In this document: positions 5,819-14,600 of the stretch, piece by piece
How the letters are laid out: each line of letters begins with the position of its first letter
Position numbering within the stretch: position 1 is the stretch's first letter
Assembly: GCA_011049795.1 (NCBI GenBank)
Contig: DRHD01000365.1
Location: forward strand, 1 to 30,950
Direction: 5' to 3'
Source: Porticoccus sp.
Lineage (GTDB): Bacteria > Pseudomonadota > Gammaproteobacteria > Pseudomonadales > Porticoccaceae
Length of the DNA stretch: 30,950 nucleotides
Made by a program: the position numbers and the translations under genes
Notes under the pieces: model-generated
What the model was told of the DNA's origin: nothing
The model's input: the letters and a program-made list of their open reading frames with translations, nothing else
Database searches by the model: none

Positions 5819-7276
5819 CCCTGAAAAAGCCTAAATCGGCCTCCAAGAATTTTCCTGCTTGTTAAAGATTAGCGTAAATTCAATCAGTCCACGCAGAAAT
5901 AAGCCTATTTTTAGGGACGCAAAAAAGAGCCGCATCCACTTTTTGAAGTTGAAGGCCGCTGCGGCCATCAGAACATTTATCTGGTCGCCTTCAAACCCCT
6001 TAAGAATGTTTTTACTGAGTCGATGATCTGATTTTAAATGACCAATCACAGGTTCAATTCCTGCCCTTTTTCTAAAACGGTTACGCATTAAATCTTTGTA
6101 GTCACTATTCATTTCATGGGGATTGACTGTAGGCCTAATAATTCGTGTGTCATTAATTTTACTTTTCCCCTTATAACCCCTGTCGCATAAAGCAATCTTG
6201 GGAACATGGTTAATCAGACGCTTAGTTTGCAACAAGACTTCGGGCAGTGTGTGACCATCAAATTTGTTGCTATCAAAGGCCATTGCTCCAATGATTATTT
6301 TTGAATCGCGGGTCGTCGTAATTGAAACCTTTGTGCCAAATTCATAACGTTTATGTTCCTTGCCTTTACTCATGCAATACACGTGTGGCTCGTGCAAACT
6401 GTAGAGTTTGTTTTTTCCGCCGCGCTTTTGCTCAAGGCCTTTATGAAATAACTGAAACATTTCAACGTGCGCTTCTAACACCTCCACAGGTAGCTTACGC
6501 TCTAGCTCGCGAACCAATCTGCCCGCAATAGTTTTTAGCCGCTTTACCGCCTTACGTGCTTTAGCCCTATTTTTTGGATGCCCTGCAAAACGACATTCTA
6601 ACTTTCTCTTTTTGATTTCTTTTGCATAGCTACGGCGAAGTTTCACGCCCTCTGATTGGGCCAACTTTAAGCAACGTACAATGATCTTGCGATACAGTTT
6701 TGCGTCCGTGGGAAAGGTTATATTTTTCTCCTGGACGGTTGTGTCAATGCAGACCTCTTCCTCAAAAGAATTTTCGCCATGAATGATGATGGAGCAAGCC
6801 AGTATTTTTTCAAATCCTTTCTCGCCAATACGCTTTCTAAAATAAACCAAATCGGAAGGGTCACAAGGGGGCTTCCATTGAAATTCAGTTTCACCACAAA
6901 AGGATTGATAGTACGGATTTTGCACCATTGTTTCATCGCTAACATTATTCATATGCTTGAGAATGCATAGACCAACCATGAGGCGTATACGTTTTGCAGG
7001 CCTTCCGATTGAGGAGTAAAGTGCTTCAAATTCTTTGTCAAAAACACCCCAAGGAATACGATTGGCAAGCTGTAAGAGTGGATGTTTTGGGTTGAGCTGC
7101 TCTAAGAGGTTTTCTGCTAAAAAGCTTATTTGGGCCTGATTTTGAGGTTGTTCAATCATTAACGGTAATCTCATTTCGACCAGTTTTTTGTGGTTAAAGC
7201 CCGGTAACTGGTCGATATCTTACTCTTAACTCCCTGCTAATTCCATTAAAATCAAATGCTTATAAGTTTTTCAGGG
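5819..7276 (-). mobile_element. Complete IS5/IS1182-like insertion sequence, 1458 bp, in a palindromic target
   Basis: The ends are perfect 10-bp inverted repeats CCCTGAAAAA (5819-5828) and TTTTTCAGGG (7267-7276). Both flanks carry TCGA (5815-5818 and 7277-7280), the likely 4-bp target duplication. Because TCGA is self-complementary and the flanks are TAATTAG and CTAATTA, the repeats could be drawn up to ten bases longer. Removing the element and one TCGA leaves TAATTAGTCGACTAATTA, a perfect 18-bp palindrome, so the element went into the exact centre of a palindrome. It carries one intact transposase gene that starts about 100 bases inside the right end and stops 12 bases from the left end. 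Confidence 0.85.
5831..7174 (-). CDS. IS5/IS1182-like DDE transposase
   Basis: A 447-residue transposase. The N-terminal DUF772 domain occupies about residues 35-125 (IGRPAKRIRLMVGLCILKHM, then DPSDLVYFRKRIGEKGFEK). A DDE_Tnp_1 catalytic domain follows, with D144 (VCIDTTVQ), D331 (ALCDRGYKG) and E374 (RAGIEPVIGHLK). A lysine/arginine-rich linker lies around residues 185-235. It cuts and joins the CCCTGAAAAA ends of its own element. The gene is full length with no frameshift, so the insertion looks recent. An in-frame ATG five codons downstream is an alternative start. Group-level assignment (IS5 versus IS1182) is uncertain without a search. Confidence 0.9.
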   Translation of the reverse strand: MRLPLMIEQPQNQAQISFLAENLLEQLNPKHPLLQLANRIPWGVFDKEFEALYSSIGRPAKRIRLMVGLCILKHMNNVSDETMVQNPYYQSFCGETEFQWKPPCDPSDLVYFRKRIGEKGFEKILACSIIIHGENSFEEEVCIDTTVQEKNITFPTDAKLYRKIIVRCLKLAQSEGVKLRRSYAKEIKKRKLECRFAGHPKNRAKARKAVKRLKTIAGRLVRELERKLPVEVLEAHVEMFQLFHKGLEQKRGGKNKLYSLHEPHVYCMSKGKEHKRYEFGTKVSITTTRDSKIIIGAMAFDSNKFDGHTLPEVLLQTKRLINHVPKIALCDRGYKGKSKINDTRIIRPTVNPHEMNSDYKDLMRNRFRKRAGIEPVIGHLKSDHRLSKNILKGFEGDQINVLMAAAAFNFKKWMRLFFASLKIGLFLRGLIEFTLIFNKQENSWRPI

Positions 7277-7388
7277 TCGACTAATTAAAACAATGGCAAG
7301 AACCAAGACGCCTTGAAGCTGAGTTGCCAACACCCAAGATAACGAGAAAGGCTCAAAAATAGCATCAATCACAATTCATTTTCTCATC

Positions 7389-7452
7389 CTGACAGAGGCG
7401 CTTGGCTATCGAACAACCCTATCTCGATAACTCGCCATCAAACTGTAAAGGG
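7389..7452 (+). repeat. yifB 3'-end repeat, copy C2 (no yifB body attached)
   Basis: The bases read as L-T-E-A-L-G-Y-R-T-T-L-S-R-stop, the yifB tail with one substitution (I to T), followed by ACTCGCCATC..TGTAAAGG. Upstream of 7389 the similarity to yifB stops at once. The copy is therefore an isolated gene tail inside the island, between the IS-bearing block A and repeat R2. The 7277-7540 stretch has no gene of its own apart from this copy and R2. Confidence 0.85.
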
Positions 7453-7532
7453 CTCATGAGTAGCAGTCCCGTAAAGCGGTATAAAATCAAACAGAAAAAC
7501 ATCAAAATCAATCGAGTCTGACCCTATTGATT
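7452..7532. repeat. Repeat R2, left edge of island block B
   Basis: This is the second copy of the 80-bp repeat at 3601-3680. It differs at about seven positions and ends in the same GAGTCTGACCCTATTGATT. Here it follows the C2 yifB tail directly. After C1, about 75 bases separate tail and repeat. R2 ends eight bases short of the stop codon of the leftward lipoprotein gene, as R1 abuts the last gene of block A. The C-R pair therefore marks the start of each block. Confidence 0.75.
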
Positions 7533-7540
7533 TAATTTTA

Positions 7541-8086
7541 TCAAACAGAAATAATTGGTATTTGTATGTTTTTATTCTCAACAGTAAAAACATACTTATA
7601 ATAGATTGAGTGCTGCTCAACAGACGTAGACCCACTCCGAGTTACATCAAGACTAAGTGCAACCACAATCGATTTTGACTCACGTTTAAACAATTCATCA
7701 CATACATACTGACTAACATCCAAATCAGTAAGCTGCTCAAGTGAAGCGTGGATTTTAGACAAATCATTTTTATAAAGAATATTACCGCAAGACGCATCGT
7801 AAATATTAATATAATTAATATTTACGTCTATAGCATCCATATCAACAACACTGATTTTTATCCTATAAGGCCCCTTATAACTTGTTGAACGGAACCCTGA
7901 GTAGGTTTGCGGCAAGAAATCAACTCGAACACTCTCCCCTAATAATTCTAGCTGCTTAGAAACAGAATATTTTTTATCATGAAACTTAAAATATCCCTCA
8001 ACATCTTTATATGACTCTCGATGTACGTCCACAGCCTTTGAACACCCCCCTAAGATCACAAGCACACAGAATATCAGCCCTCTCAT
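7541..8086 (-). CDS. Putative lipoprotein, 181 residues, unknown family
   Basis: The start at 8086 gives MRGLIFCVLVILGGCSKAVD, a compact lipoprotein signal with lipobox LGGC, so the mature protein should begin at the acylated cysteine (residue 15) and sit in the inner or outer membrane. A TTG four codons upstream is the alternative start. The rest is a soluble, mixed alpha/beta-looking domain without a motif I recognise. It contains a possible disulfide pair (DASCGNIL and YVCDELF). It closes block B, three short frames downstream of the RHS toxin tip and 6 bases after the relic frame. Position suggests an accessory or immunity lipoprotein, as periplasm-acting effectors often have lipoprotein immunity partners, but that is inference. 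Its stop lies just before repeat R2. Confidence 0.6.
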   Translation of the reverse strand: MRGLIFCVLVILGGCSKAVDVHRESYKDVEGYFKFHDKKYSVSKQLELLGESVRVDFLPQTYSGFRSTSYKGPYRIKISVVDMDAIDVNINYINIYDASCGNILYKNDLSKIHASLEQLTDLDVSQYVCDELFKRESKSIVVALSLDVTRSGSTSVEQHSIYYKYVFTVENKNIQIPIISV

Positions 8087-8091
8087 GAAAA

Positions 8092-8338
8092 TTAACAAAC
8101 ATCTATTTGCAGGAATTTTTTTCTACCTCCCCCCCCCATTATTGTTTCTCTTAATGCATCCCAACGCTCAGACTCTGTTGACGGATCATCTGGAGAGTTG
8201 CCATATTTTATCCAAGGCAATACATCTCGTAATAAATGCTCTATTGAGCCTGGCTCAGAAAAATCATATGCCCCCATTCGATGAATCAGTTACAGCATTT
8301 TCATTTGAGTCATATATCCACTGAGACCCTTCATTCGA
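8092..8338 (-). pseudogene. Frameshifted C-terminal relic of a toxin-like protein
   Basis: Two adjoining minus-strand frames make sense only together. The first reads SNEGSQWIYDSNENAVTDSS from 8338. The second continues NGAYDFSEPGSIEHLLRDV, then LPWIKYGNSPDDPSTESERW, to a TAA at 8092. They are joined if one G is removed from the five-G run at 8271-8275. The pattern 'W-Y-D-x-N-x-x-V-T-D...YDF...H...DVLPWI..GNSPDD' is one I associate with C-termini of RHS-type polymorphic-toxin proteins. That link is from memory. The first frame is also in phase with the preceding 114-residue gene across its TGA (8339-8341). A nine-G run (8129-8137) lies near the end. I read it as a decayed displaced toxin tip. 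Confidence 0.5.
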
Positions 8339-8680
8339 TCATTCTCTATTACCAAAATATTGCTTCATAAAAACAACCCATGAAATAGTCAACAAAAGTA
8401 GATTATAAATAACAATACCAAAATAAAACCACGGAGTAATATATGCATGATCCAGGTCTCTTTCCAAGGCAAGATTCATATATTTCAATGCTGTACTTTG
8501 GGGCATGCTTTCATTTTTTTTAAAATATCGTTTAACTGAATCAATGGTCCTCTGTTGGTCCAATTGAACAGTTTCACAATATCTTAAGTGACTAGTAACT
8601 ATTTTGTAGTTCCCGAGAAGACAGATGCCAGTTAAAACAATCAACGAGTATATTGCGGACTTTCTCCTAGGAGCATTCAT
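8339..8680 (-). CDS. Candidate immunity protein of the RHS tip: two-helix small membrane protein
   Basis: A 113-residue protein. Its ATG (8680) lies inside the last codons of the RHS gene, a 14-base overlap, and has GGAG seven bases upstream. The upstream in-frame ATG at 8752 lies deep inside the RHS gene and is rejected. There are two membrane segments: AIYSLIVLTGICLLG near the N-terminus and FYFGIVIYNLLLLTISWVVF near the C-terminus. Between them is a loop of about 60 residues, probably periplasmic. Immediate, overlapping, co-directional placement after a toxin tip is the classic position of an immunity gene. No known Imm family is recognised. If it is the partner, the tip probably acts at or in the membrane. 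Confidence 0.6.
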   Translation of the reverse strand: MNAPRRKSAIYSLIVLTGICLLGNYKIVTSHLRYCETVQLDQQRTIDSVKRYFKKNESMPQSTALKYMNLALERDLDHAYITPWFYFGIVIYNLLLLTISWVVFMKQYFGNRE

Positions 8681-11600
8681 TCGACTTCTCCTCTTCAAAT
8701 ATTTCTTCAAACCATTTGCGCATTCTATCCAAAAACTCCTTAAAAGATTCACGTTTTAATTTTCTAAATGGATCTTTTCCAAAACCCCTTTCAGGAATAA
8801 CTTCCGAAAACTCTACATATTCAGGAGCCAACTTAAGGAGATCGGCTCCTAGCTCACCATCTCTTCCTATTCCGGGGTCTTCCCCACCTTTTTCAATGTT
8901 TTCCATCCGTTCGGCACGGTCTTTTAGTACCATTTCAAGTCCGGTACCAGCTGTATCTGACGCTACAATTGCAACGCCACCAGCAATTAAAGCAACAACA
9001 AGAACTTGAACTATTATCTCCCCATTTGGGTCAACAAAATTAATCGGATTGTTCTGGACATACTGGTAAATATTCGGCCCATCATCCAATCCGATCGGAT
9101 CCCTAGCAGTCCATCGTCCGGTTTCAGAATCATAATCCCGATAACCAAAGCGTATTAGCCCCGTATCTTGATCATACAATCCACTGGCAAAGCCAAAGGG
9201 GATGCTAAAACTGGGATTGCTATCGTTAAGCACATTACCAAAGCTGTCGTATTCTATGGCTTTGATAATAGCTCCACTGGAGTCGGAGATGGTTCTGGGA
9301 GACCCTAAGTGATCGGTGGTGATGTAGTATTTATTGCCTCCCTGTTCAAAGCTGGTGGGTGTGTTGCCCAGTGTATATGCAAAGCGTTGTTTTAGTGTGT
9401 TGTCTGCATTATAGACTGCCAGTAAGGTGGTTTTGTCTAACCACAGATATTTCTCCGTAATGACGCCACCCACCAGTTTAGCGACGCGATTACCCATAGC
9501 ATTGTGCTGGTAGGTGATTACTGCTGCCGGAGCGGGTGGTTGAACGCTAAGCAAGCGTCCCAGGCTGCTGTATTGGTAAGTGGTAATACCCGCACTGGTT
9601 GTTTTACTGCTCAGGTAGCCATCAGCTGTGTAAGTATAGCTGGCACCATTGCCATCACTAACGAGCTGGTCATCGAGATTATAGCTGGGGATAACTGCTG
9701 TAATACCTTTGGCAGTATTCGTATGCAGTGTGCGGTTACCGTTAGCATCATAACCATAGCTTTCTACCACACTACCATTTTTGCTGACCGTGGTTAGCCA
9801 ACGGCGATCTGGATGGTAGGTATAAACATAATTATTGATTGTGCCGTCATGCAGGGTTTCTTGCTTATTGATGATTTGACCCAAATCATTATAGGTCAAC
9901 GCATAATCATAGCTATCTTGATTAGCAACTTGGGTATTAACGCTTGTGGTCTCACCATGGCCATTATAGAGACGACTTTGTGCAAAGGTGCCATTATTGA
10001 GAGCCTCTGGCAGGCCGTGCTGGGCATGGGGCGTAATCGTATAACCGTGAATACCCGTCAGGATATTATCGTTATCATAGCTAATGGCCGTGGTTTGACC
10101 CACATAGTTTAATGAGTTTATTAGGAAGTCGGTGTTATAGCCCTGCGTAATGGCTTCACCCAAAAGCCCGCCATAATGAATGCCGGTCAACAGGTCCCCG
10201 TCGTAATCGTAATCAATTGTTTCAGAGCCTTCGGTCACGGTATCGACTTTGCCACCACACAAGTAAGTGTAATTGATGATGCCTTCTGGTGTGGTGGTTT
10301 GACCAATAAGATTATTCACATAATCATGGTGAATGACTGCTGATGAGGGCAAAACAATATCGGTAAGATTTTTATCGTCATCATAAAGGTATTGGGTTTG
10401 TTCTAATGATGGGGCACTTTCCGTAGAGACATTATTAGTGCCATTAAAGGTAAAGCCGTAATCCTGCAGGGAAGGGATATTGACGTTAGTCACATTACCG
10501 TTATTGTCGTAGTCATTGTCCACAACACTGAAGTCTGGGTAAGTGACTGTATCGACTCGGCCTACTGGGCCATAGGTAAAGCGGGTCACTTTTCCATCAT
10601 CAGCTTCTGTATCACTCAGGCTACCTTTGCCAATCAGATCATCATAATAGTTCGTTTGTATCCTACTACCTGCAGTAGTCGTTAAAACTCGACCTCGTGC
10701 ATCATAGGTATAGGACGTAGGTAACAGCCCTTGCACTTGCACACTGCCCAGAAGATTGGTTTGCGGGTTGTAATTGTAGGTCACCGTACGGTTTTCGGGT
10801 GATGTGATTGTTCTTACACCTGTAACTGTGTCGTAAAATGATGAACTGGTCTTACCGTTAGAAACAACATCCAAAGTGTACTGCGTCGTATCGGCACCAG
10901 CTTCGGCATAGGTTTTGGCCAGGGTGGTGACGCTAGTCAAACCGCTGGGTAGGCTGACTGTTATTTGTTGTGGTATTTCGTCCAGAGTTTTACTGTCCAG
11001 CACACGGTCAATCACCGTTGTAATACCGCAGCTTTGGGTGGTTTCTTTCAGGTTGTCTGGCTGAAGGGTGTTGGTACTTTGGGTGCCATCCTTGTCAGTC
11101 GTGACTTTTTGAATGTCTCCATTTGCAAGCACTGAACGAACGGTCTGGTAATTGTTACCTTCTACTGTTGAGTAACCGTAGTCGAGGGAGCCGTTGGGCA
11201 ATTTCATGCTGTAAAAGTCCCAAATACCACCTTCGGGATCATTGGTTTGATCAACCCTGCCTCTAGGGTCAAAGTAATGATTAAAGTCATTACCATTTCG
11301 GTCACGCTTCCAATTCAGTAATGATTTGCTCACGTAAGAGAATTGGAAATTACTGCTGTCATCATAATCAACACGAGAAACATTGTTGTTGGTATCAACG
11401 CTCAATAAGGTCTCATAGCCATCATGTGAGGTTATGCTGACCTTGCCAGCAATGTCTCGATTGACAGTAAGCGTATTACCGAATTGATCAACCATAGAGG
11501 TGAGCAGACCATTTTCATCATAATTGAGCGTCTGCAATGTTAGGCCACTATCGACATCTACAGTTTCTGTATGACTGCCGTTTTGGTCAAAACGATAGGG

Positions 11601-14600
11601 GCTTTTCAATAATGACAGGTCATCACGAACACACCGCACATTGTATTGATCAGTCTTGTCGAAGCCGAAGTAAGAAAAGCTGACACTCTCCATCGCCCAG
11701 GCATGATCTGAACTAAGAAAGTTCGGGGTCGATGCCCAGTAAGGCTTGCGATAACGCAAGGATGAATCAATAGCAGGAGTCCATATCGTACCCTCAGGCA
11801 AAGCTAACGCTGTTGCATGAGCAAAGGTACTGTTTGGCAACGTATAGGCCAGCTCATTAATGTTCGGTAAACGCCAATCGGAGTAGCCTGCATGATCAAG
11901 TAGTTCACAGTGATCAATGGCTGCTGTCCACGTGTAGAGCGCGCCTTCAGAGGCAACAGAACTATCGTCTTGCCACATCAAACCATTTTGACCATCCGTT
12001 ACGACGTTATCAGAGGCATTACGTTTTAACTCTGTAATGTAGCGATCATTAATCGTTTCCCCTCTTACACAGAGAACCGGTATCAATTGCTCTTCAGGGT
12101 TTGCCGAATTTTGATGCCAGTATGACAACGCATCAAAACGGTATAAGGGGGAGTCATGCTGGCCCGAAGCTTTGTCGATGGTATAGGTTAATTCTTTTGG
12201 TGTAGGTAAACGCCAATCATCCGCAGCATTGCTAGGAAGATTTGCACAGTAATCTGTTGCCTCTTGCTTGAATCTGAATTTTTCGGGCTGATCAACATAC
12301 TGCCACTCCAACCCTGTTACACGGTCTTGTAAAACTCCGTCGGCGGTCACTTCGTAATCTATTGTACTGCCGCCTTTTTGGTAAAAACCGTCATCACCAC
12401 CTTCACCGGGTGTTTGATATTGCACCTGGGTAATACCGGTTTTGAGTACCCGTGAAAGACTGTTGCTTTCAAGTACGCTGCCGTCACCTTTGTAAATCAG
12501 GTTGTTACGCGTTTTCTCATGGACATTAGAGATAGACCAACCTTCTGCAATTTGGCTATTAAATGTATTTTTAATAACAACCCGGTCGTAGGTCCAGCTA
12601 AAGTCATCTTCTCTCCCCGCAACTCCTGTTGTGAAATTGCCAGGTTGAGCCCAAGCATTGCCAAATTCACTCAATTCTCGATTAAGAGGATCAGTAGCAA
12701 CGTTACCAAAGCTACTGTATTCCGACTGATAACGATAACCGATGCTGATAAGACCCAGAGCCTCACCTTTGATACGGTTTCCTTTAATATCAGTACCATC
12801 CCAGTAAAATTCAGCTTCAAGCCCTGTTGATAACGAGATGAAACTTTGTTCAAAGACACGCCCACCAATTTCAAGCTTGGCAACGACCTCTTGCAAACCA
12901 GCTGAGATGGTATCGCCAAGTAATTTGAAATTAATCTTGTGCTGATAACCTTCAGTTCTTTGGCTGCTGTAATGCAGTGTAAGGTCAGTACCGGTAATGG
13001 GAATATCTTCATGGAACGACTGCTGGTACGGTTTCACATACGAACCTGTACACGCAAGCTCATCATTTTTCTCATCTTCTTCGTTTTCAGTCGTCTCTGG
13101 ATCTGTTTGATCTTCAGGATTTCTATCGGACTGATCCGCCAAGTTAAAATCCCAGGGTGTGAAGTGATTAAAGCTGCCACGCCAGTAGGTTTTTCCTACT
13201 TCAAAGTTTTCGATACCAACCGCTTCATCTGTCGTACTGCCGTTATTATTAATATCATCAGCAATGCTGTCGCCGTCGTAATCCACGCCATCAACAAGGC
13301 CATCATTACTGGCATCCAATAGCGTAACAACAACACCATTCTGCGAGGCTTTCCATTCACCATCCAGGCGATCGTAATAACCAATAGGAATAATTTCTCC
13401 CACACTAAATCCAAGGAAATTATCAACATACATTACCACTGGATTGTCAAAAGTGACTACCTCATCATCTCTAACACCCGGGATGTCCAACTCTGAACAA
13501 TAAGTAAATGCAGATGCTTCAGGCAATGCAGCAGGCATGGATTCAGGCAGCTCATATTCCGTTGCGCGAACAGAAAAATCTGTTACTTGTCGTTGGCCGC
13601 CATCAGGGGATGTAATAGTTGCAGAGTTAACCCCACTAAATACTAACGTGGTGGCACGCGTACCCCGCGCATCCGTTACAGGTGTTGACTCATGTATTTG
13701 TGGTGAGGGACTCCCCAAACTAATGGCCGTTTGTTTACTGTCAACTTCCAGCATGACAACATCATCCACCACAGCCCAGCTACTACTTGCTGCTGGTTTG
13801 GTGCGGTGCACAGTCAAATAATTTTCTTTACGGTAGATCAACGTTTGCGAGCCAGCCTCAGCCGCAATTACAAAGTGGCCGTCAAGGTCGGTCTGGGCGC
13901 TACCGTATTCCGGTTTATTGAGGTATGAAACAGTCACCCCTTCTAACGGCACACCATATCGATCTTTTACCAAGCCAGTGAACAAGCTAAACGCCTTCGG
14001 ATCATAATTGCTGATCGTCGCATTTGGCGGCACATATTCCAGATAATCTTCAGCATAAGTTCCAGAAAGGTTGCTCAAATCTGACGCTTCATCAACGTTA
14101 ACCCATATGCTATTGGAACTCAGTGTGCCCACTGTGGCTTTCATGTAGGTACTGCCAACATTTAAAGCCGTAATTGTCCCAGTATCGACTTCTACTATTG
14201 AGCGTGTATCTGAGATGAAGTGAGAAACACTGGTTAAATCAACTTCCGAGCTATTTTGATATACGCCTGTCAACTGCAAAACAGCTGTGCCATTTTTAGC
14301 CATCAAAATATCTGAGGGCGATAATTTCAGCTCTACTAATTGACTAGGATTACTAACATCGGCCTCATCAACAATGATTTCAATATGGTTGTTACAAGCT
14401 TGGGCGACATCAACATTCACGACTACCGTGTCACTGTGATCCCAAGCTGTAGACTGGTCAAAGGTGTTGAAAACAACGACTCCACCAACAAGGCCTTGAC
14501 CGCTTAGTGTTGGGTCATAAGCGCCGGTTGATATGCCAAACCCAGCCAAACCTTCTTTGTACGGATCATTACTATTTTCATTGAATTCAGTAAGCAGTAA

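Noticed and set aside
8129..8137. Nine-base G/C run as a second frameshift point of the relic
   Set aside because: All three frames after the run stop within about 16 codons, so no alternative reading is clearly better.
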